Part shown: one piece after another, positions 23,722-31,973 of the stretch
Numbering within the stretch: the first letter of the stretch is position 1
How the letters are laid out: every line of letters begins with the position of its first letter
From: JAXMAO01 sp046350375
Lineage (GTDB): Bacteria; Planctomycetota; Phycisphaerae; UBA1845; UTPLA1
Direction of reading: 5' to 3'
DNA length: 64,000 nt
NCBI GenBank assembly: GCA_046350375.1
Contig: JAXMAO010000012.1
Location: 1-64,000, forward strand
Position numbers and translations under genes: made by a program
Notes under the pieces: generated by a model
Seen by the model: the letters and a program-made list of their open reading frames with translations, nothing else
What the model was told of the DNA's origin: nothing
The model's database searches: none

Positions 23722-24336
23722 ATGAACGACCCGGCGGAAGCGCGGTTGTTGGCGGACGCGGTGCGCGGCGATGCCCGCGCATTTGAGACGGTCTATGTCC
23801 GTTACCATCAGCGGGTGCGGCTGGTGGCGTGGCGGATCTGCCGCCGCGGCGACTGGGTCGACGACCTGACCAACGAGGCCTGGCGGCGCGCTTTCGAAGC
23901 GCGGGGCAACTTCGACCCGACGCGGAACTTCCTGGTCTGGATTTCCGGCATCCTTCGCAACGTAGCGCGCGAGCAGCGGCGACAGCGGCCGGGCGGGCAC
24001 GCGCCGGGCGGCGACGAGCCGGCGCTGGACGGCTTCGACCCGGAGCGGCTGGCGGCCGAGGCCGAGCTGCTGGCAGCGCTGCGCGACTGTACGCAGCGGC
24101 TGCCGGCCGACGAGCGGGAACTGGTGCGGTTGCGGTTTTTCGAGGGTGCCACGCTGCGGGAGATTGCCGAGCGGATGGGAATTCCGGAGGCTACGGTGCG
24201 GGAATCGCGGTTGCCGGCGGTTTGCGACCGGCTGCGGGAGTGTTTGCGGGCCAAGGGTTTAGAAGATTTTTCGTGGATTTCTGCGCAAGACGGGGCTGGG
24301 ACGCAATTGATTATGAGAAGTGAGGACTCGGCGTGA
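23722..24336 (+). CDS. ECF-type RNA polymerase sigma factor
   Basis: 204 residues. Region 2 is at about 20-85 (FETVYVRYHQRVRLVAWRIC, DDLTNEAWRRAFE, FLVWISGILRNVAREQRR). An acidic linker follows. Region 4 is at about 130-180, with the HTH in LREIAERMGIPEATVRESR. The C-terminal 25 residues are extra. The stop overlaps the GTG start of the next gene (GTGA at 24333-24336), so the two are translated together. ECF sigma factors usually pair with a membrane anti-sigma factor, which the next gene could be. Confidence 0.88.
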   Translation: MNDPAEARLLADAVRGDARAFETVYVRYHQRVRLVAWRICRRGDWVDDLTNEAWRRAFEARGNFDPTRNFLVWISGILRNVAREQRRQRPGGHAPGGDEPALDGFDPERLAAEAELLAALRDCTQRLPADERELVRLRFFEGATLREIAERMGIPEATVRESRLPAVCDRLRECLRAKGLEDFSWISAQDGAGTQLIMRSEDSA

Positions 24337-24731
24337 CGTTTGACCCAATTCACGACAGCTTGACGGAGCTCGGCCAGGCCGAAGCGGCGGGCGTGTTCGC
24401 CCAGCCGGCCGCCGGGCTGCCCTGGGAGCGGTCGACGTCACGCCGCCTGCTTTTCCACGGCACGCGATGGGTGCGGGTCGCCATTCCGCTTGCGGCGGCG
24501 GCGGCTCTGGCCATCGTGTTCGTGGGACCGAGTTTTCGCCACAAGCCGTCGGCGCCGCCGGCCGGTTCGACGACCGCGTTGGTCGTCACGGCCGATCGCG
24601 ACGCGTCTGACTGCAACGGCGACGGGGCCGTGAACGGCCTCGATATCGAATGTTTCGTACGCCAGAATGCGGGGAGTCGCACGGCCGCTCTGCAGGCGGA
24701 AGTGCTCACTCGCCGTTTGCTGGGGATCTGA
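24333..24731 (+). CDS. Small membrane protein with external dockerin-like motif, coupled to ECF sigma factor
   Basis: 132 residues from a GTG that overlaps the stop of the sigma-factor gene. About 45 residues precede a transmembrane helix (VAIPLAAAAALAIVFVGPSF, about 50-69). A Pro/Ala linker follows. The last part contains the calcium-loop motif DCNGDGAVNGLDIECFV. Position and topology suggest an anti-sigma factor or sensor, but I see no zinc-type HxxxCxxC anti-sigma motif in the cytoplasmic part. The role is therefore inferred from context only. A clear terminator follows at 24757-24809. Confidence 0.66.
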   Translation: MTFDPIHDSLTELGQAEAAGVFAQPAAGLPWERSTSRRLLFHGTRWVRVAIPLAAAAALAIVFVGPSFRHKPSAPPAGSTTALVVTADRDASDCNGDGAVNGLDIECFVRQNAGSRTAALQAEVLTRRLLGI

Positions 24732-24756
24732 AGACGTTCAGGTCCCGTGTTCTTGC

Positions 24757-24809
24757 AATGCGAGGCGATGTCACGTTGTACCGGAACGCGGCTTCGCCTC
24801 GCATTTTTT
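24757..24809 (+). terminator. Rho-independent terminator
   Basis: A perfect 12-bp stem (aatgcgaggcga/tcgcctcgcatt) with a 25-nt loop, followed at once by a T-run, ends the ECF sigma/membrane protein unit 26 nt after its stop. Confidence 0.85.
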
Positions 24810-25018
24810 CTGCGCCGATTTCGCCGATTCCGCGCACACCCTGACCGGCCGCCCGCCCCCGACCCTGCCCCCCGCCTTTCCGACGGCAAAAGCCGCCGAT
24901 CTCCGAAAACATCAGGGATTGCCCGCCAACGCCTAGGGTGCCGGCGTGCTTGAGACCCCAGCGCACGGCTGCCGATAGCAACAGCAGCGCAATTCCTAGC
25001 TGCGCCGAGGACTTGTCC

Positions 25019-26167
25019 ATGGCGGCCGATGCGACTGCGGTGCACGCCGACAGGGATCGTCTGCCCGGACGGGCCGAGCCCTGGGATGCGCTCTGGCTGG
25101 GTGCGCGCCGGAACGGCGGCGACGTGCTGCGTTCGCTGATCGCGCGGCCGGCCGAGGCGCAATCGCTGGGGTGCGTGTCGGTCGTCGTTCCGCTGCACAA
25201 CGAGGCCGGCAACGTGCTGGAGCTGCACCGGCGGATCGAGCGCATCATGAGCGCGATCTGTCGCGAACGGGCCGTCGCGCGCGACTGGCAGATCGTCTTC
25301 GTCAACGACGGCAGCTCCGACGGCACGGGCGATATCCTGCGGCGGCTGGCGGCGTGCAGCCCGAATGTGCACGTCATCAATCTCCGCCGGCGATTCGGAC
25401 AGACTGCCGCGCTTTCAGCCGGCATGGACTATGCCAGCGGCGACGTGCTGATCACCATGGATGGCGACCTTCAGCACCTGCCGGAAGAGATACCCATCCT
25501 GCTGGCGAAGATCGCCGACGGACACGACCTGGTGCTGGGATATCGCGCGAACCGGCGCGACCCGGCGCTGTTCCGGCGCTGGCCAAGCGCGTGCGCGAAC
25601 TGGTTGATGCGGCGGATGTCCGGGGTGACGGTGCGCGACTTCGGCTCGACGTTCAAGGCGCTGCGGCGCGAGGTGATCGGCGAGTTCGAGATGTTCGGCG
25701 AGGTGCACCGCTTCATGCCGGTGCTGGGCGCGATGGCCGGGTGCGACATGGCCGAGGTGCCGATCACCGCGGCCCCGCGCCGCGCGGGTCAGAGCAGCTA
25801 CGGCCTGGGGCGGTCGTTCGGCGTGCTGATCGACATTATCACGCTGTGGTTCCTGTCGGGCTACTCGACGCGGCCGGGCCGGCCGTGGGGCTACCTGGCG
25901 CTGCTGCTGGGCGGCATGGGGCTGGCGATCCAGTTCACGCTGGCGGGTCTCTACTTCGTCGGGCTGATTCCAAACGTGTTCGACCGGCCCGGCTGGCTGA
26001 CGCTGAGCGTGCTGCTGGACACGACCGGCTTGCAGTGCCTCGGCTTCGCGGCGATGTCGGAGCTGCTCGGCCGGACCTACTTTGCCAGCCGGCGCAAGGC
26101 GATCTACTCGATCCGGTCGGTGCTCAAGCCGAGCAGCGCGCGGGTTGCGGATACGGGCGCATTGTGA
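25019..26167 (+). CDS. Family 2 glycosyltransferase with C-terminal membrane helices (polyprenyl-phosphate sugar transferase type)
   Basis: 382 residues. The GT2 domain is at about 45-275: CVSVVVPLHNEAGNV, the nucleotide-binding VNDGSSDGTGDIL, the DxD-like MDGDLQHLPEE, and RDFGSTFKALRREV. Two C-terminal transmembrane segments (about 290-345) follow, as in DPM1/ArnC/GtrB-like enzymes that move a sugar from a nucleotide donor to polyprenyl phosphate. The ATG at 25019 follows GAGGA at 8 nt. It is first in a coupled series: its stop overlaps the methyltransferase start (GTGA). The sugar is unknown. Confidence 0.9.
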   Translation: MAADATAVHADRDRLPGRAEPWDALWLGARRNGGDVLRSLIARPAEAQSLGCVSVVVPLHNEAGNVLELHRRIERIMSAICRERAVARDWQIVFVNDGSSDGTGDILRRLAACSPNVHVINLRRRFGQTAALSAGMDYASGDVLITMDGDLQHLPEEIPILLAKIADGHDLVLGYRANRRDPALFRRWPSACANWLMRRMSGVTVRDFGSTFKALRREVIGEFEMFGEVHRFMPVLGAMAGCDMAEVPITAAPRRAGQSSYGLGRSFGVLIDIITLWFLSGYSTRPGRPWGYLALLLGGMGLAIQFTLAGLYFVGLIPNVFDRPGWLTLSVLLDTTGLQCLGFAAMSELLGRTYFASRRKAIYSIRSVLKPSSARVADTGAL

Positions 26168-27027
26168 CCCGAACGGCGGCGGTGGCGTGTCCGGCGTGCG
26201 ATGAGCCGAGCGCGGCATGGTGCCGGCGCGGCGGGCGCGAATATGCGCGCTGCGCGGTCTGCGGCACGGCGCGGATGATCGATCCGCCCGGCGCGGCCGA
26301 GCTGGCGCGGCTGTATGACGAGACGGTGTTTAGCCAGCCCGGGAACGCCCGCTATTACACCGACGAGCGTTCCAACGACGCGGCGGCCCGGGCGCGGGTG
26401 CGCTGGGTGGAGCGCTGGCGCGCGGGCGGACGGCTGCTCGACTTCGGCTGCGGCTTCGGGCACTTCGTCGCGGCGCTGTCGGCCGAGACGTGGCAGGCGT
26501 GCGCGGCCGACCTGAGCGCCGCGGCGACGGCCGAGGCGCGGCGGCGATTCGCCGGGCCGGTTCACACCGGAAGCGCCGAGTCGCTGCCGGTCGAGTGGCG
26601 CGGCGCGTTCGACGTGGTGACGGCGTGGGACGTGATCGAGCACGTGGCCGACCCGCGGGGCACGATGGCGGCGCTGGCGGCCTGCCTGCGGCCGGACGGC
26701 TGGCTGTTCCTGAGCACGCCCGACGCGGGCGCCGCGGTGGCGCGGCTGCTGGGTCGGCGCTGGCACTACCTCGACCCGCAGCAGCACCTGACGCTCTTCT
26801 CGCGGGCCGGGCTGAAGCGGCTGTGCGGCGCGGCGGGTCTTCAGGTCGAGGCCGAGCGGAGCTTCGGGCGCGGGTATGCGCTGGACTACTTGTGCTATCG
26901 CGTCGGCTACTCGTTTGGCGGCGAGTCGTGGGCGCGGGCGCCGCGGCTCGGCTGGCTGGCCCGATGGCGCGTGCCGGTGTGGCTGGGCGACGTCGTCGGA
27001 ATTGCAGCGGCGCGCGCCACCGCCTAG
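26164..27027 (+). CDS. SAM-dependent methyltransferase with N-terminal zinc-binding segment
   Basis: 287 residues from a GTG that overlaps the preceding stop. The N-terminal about 40 residues hold two CxxC pairs (CPAC and CAVC) as in the UbiE/WbbN-like methyltransferases of glycan clusters. The class I fold has motif I LLDFGCGFGHFVAAL at about residue 92, then FDVVTAWDVIEHVADPRG and LRPDGWLFLSTPD. A CHLYDPQQHLTLFS-like HYLDPQQHLTLFS stretch is typical of the C-terminal part. It probably methylates a glycan or lipid intermediate made by this operon. asnB follows after about 30 nt. Confidence 0.87.
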   Translation: MTRTAAVACPACDEPSAAWCRRGGREYARCAVCGTARMIDPPGAAELARLYDETVFSQPGNARYYTDERSNDAAARARVRWVERWRAGGRLLDFGCGFGHFVAALSAETWQACAADLSAAATAEARRRFAGPVHTGSAESLPVEWRGAFDVVTAWDVIEHVADPRGTMAALAACLRPDGWLFLSTPDAGAAVARLLGRRWHYLDPQQHLTLFSRAGLKRLCGAAGLQVEAERSFGRGYALDYLCYRVGYSFGGESWARAPRLGWLARWRVPVWLGDVVGIAAARATA

Positions 27028-27058
27028 TGCGGGCGCGGTGCACAGCAAGGACGCTTCC

Positions 27059-28984
27059 ATGTGCGGCATTGCCGGATACGTCTCGCCGCGGTCGCTCTCG
27101 GGCGGACTGATCGACGAGATGGTCGATCGGCTGGCCCATCGCGGGCCGGACGGGCGCGGCGTGTTCCGCGACCCGCGCTGGGGCGTGGCGCTGGGTCACC
27201 GGCGGCTGGCGATCGTCGACCGCACCGGCGGCGGACAGCCGATGCACTCGGCGTGCGGGCGCTACGTTGTCGTGTTCAACGGCGAGATCTACAACCACTG
27301 CGAGCTGCGGGCGGAGCTGTTGGCCGCGGGCGAACGCTTCCGCACCGAGAGTGACACCGAGGTGTTTCTGGCGCTCTGGGCGCGTCACGGCCCGGAGAGC
27401 TACGCGCGACTGAACGGCATGTACGCTTTGGCGCTGGTCGATCGGCGCGAGCGGACGGTGTGGCTGGCGCGCGACCCGCTGGGCGAGAAGCCGCTGTTCT
27501 ATCACGCCGGCATGGCCGGACTGGCATTTGCGAGCGAGGTCAAGTCGCTGCTTTCCTTTCCGGGCGTCGAGCGGCGCGTGGATGCGGAGGCGCTGCATCA
27601 CTTCCTGTCGCTCAACTACGTGCCCGGCGCGGCGACCCTGCTCGAATCGGTGCGGCGCGTCCGGCCGGGTCACGAGTTGCGCTGGCGCGACGGCCGGCTG
27701 AGCGAGCGGTGTTTCTTCCGGCTGGCGCCTCGGGCCGGGCCCGCGCCGGGGGCGGCGGCCGCGCTGGACGAGCTGGATGCGCTGCTCGATGACGCCGTGC
27801 GGCTGCGGCTGCGGAGCGATGTGCCCGTGGGGGTGTTTCTGTCGTCGGGAGTGGACAGCAGCCTGATCGCGTCGTCGGCGGCGCGGGCGTGCGGGTCGAT
27901 CGAGGCTTTCAGCGTCGGCTTCAGCGACGCCCGGTTCAGCGAGCTGCCGCAGGCCGAGGCGACCGCGCGGCGACTGGGGCTGCGGCTGACGACGGCCGAG
28001 GTTTCGGCGGACGCGGCGGCAGTTTTTCCGCGGCTGGTGCGACACGCCGACGACCCGCTGGCGGACAGCTCGGCGCTGGCGGTGTGGCACCTGTCGCGCG
28101 TGGCGCGGCAGCGGGTGATCGTGGCGCTGGGCGGCGACGGGGCCGACGAGCTGTTCGGTGGATATCTGACGCACCGAGCGACGCTGCTGGTGGCGCGCTA
28201 CTGGTCGCGACTGCCGGCGCCGATGCGGCGCGGGGTGGCGCGGCTCGTGGCGCGGCTGCCGGCGGGCGACGGCAAGGTCACGCTGGCCGACCGCGTGCGG
28301 CGATTCGCCTCGCGGGCGGAGCTGCCGGCCGGCGCGGCCCACCTGGCGTTCAACGGCACGTGGATGGAAGCGGACAAGCGGGCGTTGTACGACCCGGCCT
28401 GGAGCGCGCGGACGCGCGGGCTCGACAGCTTTGCGGCGCTCGCGGCCGGGCTGGGGCTGAGCGCGGACCGGCCGACGCTGGGCGCGCTACTGTCGGCCGA
28501 TCTGTCGCAGTATCTGCCGGACGACATCCTGGCGAAGACCGACCGCATGAGCATGGCGCACGGGCTGGAGGTTCGCAGTCCGTGGCTCGACCCGCGGCTG
28601 GTGTCGCTGGCGCTGTCGCTGCCCGACGGGCTGCGGGTCTCGGCGACGCGCGGCAAGGTTCTTCTGCGGCGCTTGGCGCAGCGGCGCGGCCTAACCGACG
28701 TGGCGCGGCGGAAAAAGCAAGGCTTCAGCATTCCAGTGCATCGCTGGCTGCGGGAGGAGCTGCGGCCGCTGATGGAGTCGCTGCTGTCGCCTGCGCGGCT
28801 GGGTGCGATGGGCATCTTCGATTCGCGCGCGGTGCGGCAGCGCGTGGCGGAGCACCTGGACGGTGCGCCGCTGGGATTCGAGCTGTGGGGGCTGATGACG
28901 TTTATGGCGTGGCACGCGCAGGTGATTGACGCCGCGCCGCGCGAGGCGCTGTCCGCGGCGGCGCCGGAGGCAGCGTTTGCCTGA
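27059..28984 (+). CDS. asnB: Glutamine-hydrolysing asparagine synthetase
   Basis: 641 residues. Cys2 directly after the initiator Met is the glutaminase nucleophile, and GPDGRGVF, GHRRLAIVD and FNGEIYNH mark the GATase II domain (about 1-190). The synthetase domain has the PP-loop VFLSSGVDSSLIAS at about residue 259 and GGDGADELFGGY. It transfers amide nitrogen from glutamine to an acyl-adenylate; in glycan clusters such enzymes often amidate a sugar acid or other acyl group instead of aspartate. In this operon that is the likely role, but only by context. The next gene's TTG start overlaps its end. Confidence 0.93.
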   Translation: MCGIAGYVSPRSLSGGLIDEMVDRLAHRGPDGRGVFRDPRWGVALGHRRLAIVDRTGGGQPMHSACGRYVVVFNGEIYNHCELRAELLAAGERFRTESDTEVFLALWARHGPESYARLNGMYALALVDRRERTVWLARDPLGEKPLFYHAGMAGLAFASEVKSLLSFPGVERRVDAEALHHFLSLNYVPGAATLLESVRRVRPGHELRWRDGRLSERCFFRLAPRAGPAPGAAAALDELDALLDDAVRLRLRSDVPVGVFLSSGVDSSLIASSAARACGSIEAFSVGFSDARFSELPQAEATARRLGLRLTTAEVSADAAAVFPRLVRHADDPLADSSALAVWHLSRVARQRVIVALGGDGADELFGGYLTHRATLLVARYWSRLPAPMRRGVARLVARLPAGDGKVTLADRVRRFASRAELPAGAAHLAFNGTWMEADKRALYDPAWSARTRGLDSFAALAAGLGLSADRPTLGALLSADLSQYLPDDILAKTDRMSMAHGLEVRSPWLDPRLVSLALSLPDGLRVSATRGKVLLRRLAQRRGLTDVARRKKQGFSIPVHRWLREELRPLMESLLSPARLGAMGIFDSRAVRQRVAEHLDGAPLGFELWGLMTFMAWHAQVIDAAPREALSAAAPEAAFA

Positions 28985-30302
28985 CGCAGTCGCGAAACGC
29001 TGGTCGTCTCGAGACCTGGTGGCGGCGTCGGTTCTGGCCGCGGCGCTGGCGATTGCGCGCGACGGCTATTCGTTCGGCGGCGACGACCACCTCGACATGC
29101 TGCCGCTTTTGCGGGCGATGACCGAGCCGGGCACCTATGCGCGCGACTGGTTCGTCCACGCGGCCGGCGGGATGAACATCCGGCTGTTCTACCTGTGGCT
29201 GATGCAGGCGCTTTCGCTGCCGTTTGGCCTGGCGGGGGCGCACTTCATAGCCTTCTTCGTGACGGTTGCCGCGAGCTTTGCGGGACTGGTGCGGCTGGCA
29301 GAGCACTATGGCTGCGACGCGCTGTCGGCGGCCGGCGCCGCGGCGATCGGGTTGTTCTCGTCCGTCGCGCTGGGGCTGGGTCATGCCGTGTGGCTGAACG
29401 GGCAGATGCTGCCCAACCTGCTGGCCTATGCCCTGGCGACCTGGGGGCTGCTGCTGGCGGTGCGCGGCGACTGGCGCGCCGCGGCAGGGCTGTTCGGCGC
29501 GGCAACGCTGGCGCATGCAGCGGCGGGCGCGCCGGCGGCGGTCATCGGGGCGGTCGCGGCGGCATTCAGCGGACGGGACACGCGACGACCGACCGACGGG
29601 GCGTCGCGACGGTCGGCAGCGCTGTGGGCCGCGGTGATCTACCTGGCGGTGGCCGCGCCGGCGCTGGCGCTCGTCGCGCACGGTGAGGCCGCCGAGCCGG
29701 GCGTCGCGGCGGTCGATGAGGGGTACGTGCTGGCGGAGATTCGCGCACCGCTGCATTTTTCGCCGGCGAGCTGGCCGGCCGGTGCGTGGCTGTCTGGCGG
29801 TGTGATGGTGGGGGGGGTGCTGATCTCGCTGCGGTCGGGCGGGTGGCGGCGCGGACCGTACGCCGGGCCGGCGCTGGCCTGCCTGTTGGCGATGGTCGTC
29901 GGCGCGGCGCTGCTGACGGTCTGTCCGTCGGCGTGGATCGTGAAGCTCCACCCGCTGCGCGCGATGGTCTGGTTCCGGTTCTTCTTCGGCGTCGCCTGGG
30001 CGCGGCGGGTCTGTCGGCCGCGCGACCGGCAACCCGCGCTGGGGATCGCCGGAATTCTCTGCGGGTTCGACGACGCGCGACTGCTGGCGGCGGCACCCGT
30101 GATGCTGCTGACTGCGCGGGCGCAGCGTCTGCACGTGCGTGCCATCGGTTGCCTTGTCGGCCTGGCGGCCGCGGCGGGGGCGATTGCGTGGAGTCATCCG
30201 GGGGATTGCATCGACTGGCGGTCGAGGCGGGCGTCTGCATGGCGGCCTGCGCGGCGCTGGCGCAGGAAGCGCCCGAGCGGCGCGCCGGCGCGGGCGGGCT
30301 GA
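28977..30302 (+). CDS. Polytopic membrane protein (N-terminal part, frame broken downstream)
   Basis: Membrane protein of the glycan operon, with at least eight hydrophobic segments (for example FIAFFVTVAASFAGLV, ALWAAVIYLAVAAPALALVA, GPALACLLAMVVGAALL). A short loop GDDHLDMLPLL near the N-terminus and LHPLRAMVWFRFF recall the DUF6798-like membrane proteins of planctomycetes. The TTG at 28977 is chosen because GGAGG lies 6 nt upstream; it overlaps the end of asnB. The last about 25 codons before the stop at 30302 are Arg-rich and look out of frame. The sensible sequence continues in another frame from about 30215 to 30871. Confidence 0.72.
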   Translation: MPDAVAKRWSSRDLVAASVLAAALAIARDGYSFGGDDHLDMLPLLRAMTEPGTYARDWFVHAAGGMNIRLFYLWLMQALSLPFGLAGAHFIAFFVTVAASFAGLVRLAEHYGCDALSAAGAAAIGLFSSVALGLGHAVWLNGQMLPNLLAYALATWGLLLAVRGDWRAAAGLFGAATLAHAAAGAPAAVIGAVAAAFSGRDTRRPTDGASRRSAALWAAVIYLAVAAPALALVAHGEAAEPGVAAVDEGYVLAEIRAPLHFSPASWPAGAWLSGGVMVGGVLISLRSGGWRRGPYAGPALACLLAMVVGAALLTVCPSAWIVKLHPLRAMVWFRFFFGVAWARRVCRPRDRQPALGIAGILCGFDDARLLAAAPVMLLTARAQRLHVRAIGCLVGLAAAAGAIAWSHPGDCIDWRSRRASAWRPARRWRRKRPSGAPARAG

Positions 30303-30871
30303 TGCGGTTCACGGCCGGGCTGACGATCGCGCTGGCGATCGCGGTGGCCCCGCTGGCGCGCGGGGCGTGGCTGCCGCAGTTTGCGAGCGACTGGCTGTGG
30401 CGCGAGTGCCACCGCTCGAACCCGGCCGGTCGGGCGACCTGCGCGCCGCAGCGCGTGGCGGAGTGGGCGGCAGGCCACCTCCCGATTGACGCGGTGGTGC
30501 TGGTCGCGCCGTGGCTGGAAGACTTCCGGCTGCGTTCGGGGCGGGCCGTCGTGGTCGACTTCAAGGCGGTGCCGTTTACGCGGGTCGGGCTGCGACAATG
30601 GGCCGAGCGGCTGGCAGCAATCTGCGGACTGGACGTGGCGCAGCTGGAGCGCGGCCGACCGCCGCCCGACTTCGCCGCGGCGTTCGCGCAACAGGGCGGT
30701 CCGGAACTGGCGACGGTGGCGCAGCAGTTCGGGGCCCGCTACCTGGCGATCGAGTGTGCCGTCGATGAGCCGTGGCGGCTGATACATCGTGACGGACGCG
30801 TGCGGCTGTACGAGATGACGCCGATGGGGGCGGCACAGGCCAGCGCCGCGCCGCGGGGGAATCGGCCATGA
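30302..30871 (+). CDS. C-terminal part of the membrane protein (different frame)
   Basis: 189 residues from the ATG at 30302, which overlaps the previous stop (TGATG). It could be a separate coupled gene starting MRFTAGLTIALAIAVAPLA. I favour a frame break in one gene, because this frame already reads sensibly before the ATG (EAGVCMAACAALAQEAPERR, from about 30215). In relatives as I remember them, the soluble C-terminal domain follows the membrane part. Motifs are the ECHRSNPAGRATCAPQR segment and RAVVVDFKAVPFT. Its stop overlaps the next start (ATGA). Confidence 0.62.
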   Translation: MRFTAGLTIALAIAVAPLARGAWLPQFASDWLWRECHRSNPAGRATCAPQRVAEWAAGHLPIDAVVLVAPWLEDFRLRSGRAVVVDFKAVPFTRVGLRQWAERLAAICGLDVAQLERGRPPPDFAAAFAQQGGPELATVAQQFGARYLAIECAVDEPWRLIHRDGRVRLYEMTPMGAAQASAAPRGNRP

Positions 30872-31875
30872 GCGCGGTGCGCCGCTGGCTGGTCTTCCAC
30901 GCCGACGACCTGGGGCTGTCGCACGGCTTCAACGAGGCCATCCGTCTGGCACATCGTCGCGGACTGGTGACGAGCACCTGTCTGAACCCGCTGGGGGTGG
31001 CCTATCGTGCGGCGATTGACGACGTGCTGCCGACCTGTCCGGACCTGGGCGTGGGGGTGCATGTCAACCTGGTCGAACTGCGGCCGCTGCGGCCGGCGGA
31101 GCGCGTCGACCGGATCGTCGACCGGGCCGGACGCCTGCACGGCTATGGTCCGCTGATGCGGGCGTGCGGGGCGTGGCGCGTTCGGGCGCAGTTGCTCGAC
31201 GAGGCGGAGGCGCAGGTGGAGCGCGTGCTGGCGGACGGCGTGCGGCCGGACCACCTCAATTCGCATCGCCACGTGCACATGCTGCCGTGGCTGTTTGAGC
31301 CATTCTGCCGGCTGGCGGAGCGCTACGACATTCCGTTTGTGCGCGTGGCGCGCGAGCGGCTGCACCTGCCGCGCACGCCGCGCGGCGCCTGTGCATTGCT
31401 GGCCGAGGCAAACTTCGCCAAGACGCTGCTGCTGCGGGCGCTGGCGTGGCGGACCGGCGATACGCTGCGGCGCTTCGGCCTGCGGACGAGCGAGCGGTTT
31501 GCCGGCGTGTCGTTCACGGGCCATGCGAGCGTGGGGTCGATTGTCGCGGCGCTGGAGGCGAATCCGGCGAAGGGGGTCGAGGTGCTGGTGCACCTGTGCG
31601 TGCGGCGCCATCCGGGCGACGCGGGGATAGAGCCGCGCTCGCTGCGGCGCTATTGCGACGCCGCGGCGCGCGACCGCGAAATGGCGGCCGCCTGCTCGAC
31701 CGCGCTGCGCGACGCAATCGCGCAAATGGGATATTGCATCACCAGTTATCGAGCACTGGCGTGCGCCGCGCCCGACCCGGAGGACGACGTGGTCCGACCC
31801 CGCGATTCCGGGCAGCGCGCACGGCGCCGACGGCCCGCGCCCACGAGGCTTGTCGCGGCACAGAATGGCCGATAG
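30868..31875 (+). CDS. YdjC/ChbG-family carbohydrate deacetylase (HpnK-like)
   Basis: 335 residues. The start FHADDLGLSHGFNEAIRLAH carries the metal-binding DD pair of the YdjC fold. GVGVHVNLVE and HLNSHRHVHMLPWL supply the metal His residues, and VLVHLCVRRHPGD is near the C-terminus. These enzymes remove N-acetyl groups from amino sugars or related glycan parts, including the hopanoid pathway member HpnK. The ATG overlaps the preceding stop (ATGA). The last about 45 residues are an Arg/Pro-rich tail that overlaps the metK promoter region. Confidence 0.88.
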   Translation: MSAVRRWLVFHADDLGLSHGFNEAIRLAHRRGLVTSTCLNPLGVAYRAAIDDVLPTCPDLGVGVHVNLVELRPLRPAERVDRIVDRAGRLHGYGPLMRACGAWRVRAQLLDEAEAQVERVLADGVRPDHLNSHRHVHMLPWLFEPFCRLAERYDIPFVRVARERLHLPRTPRGACALLAEANFAKTLLLRALAWRTGDTLRRFGLRTSERFAGVSFTGHASVGSIVAALEANPAKGVEVLVHLCVRRHPGDAGIEPRSLRRYCDAAARDREMAAACSTALRDAIAQMGYCITSYRALACAAPDPEDDVVRPRDSGQRARRRRPAPTRLVAAQNGR

Positions 31876-31878
31876 ACT
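31850..31878 (+). promoter_or_regulatory. Candidate promoter of metK
   Basis: TTGTCG (4 of 6), a 17-nt spacer and TAGACT (4 of 6) overlap the end of the deacetylase gene. Predicted start is about 31885, with a leader of about 89 nt. I see no SAM riboswitch motif in that leader. Confidence 0.45.
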
Positions 31879-31973
31879 CGGCGATTCAGCGCTGTGTGCC
31901 GGACGGGTTATCGCAGTTGGGTGTCGGTGTTCGCCCCGCTTTCCCCGACGGCCGGTGTAGAGGAGTGACCTCG

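Noticed and set aside
30302..30871. Independent signal-peptide protein starting at the TGATG
   Set aside because: Considered, but the same frame reads well upstream of the ATG and the upstream frame turns non-coding, so one broken gene is more likely. The call is kept open in the feature text.
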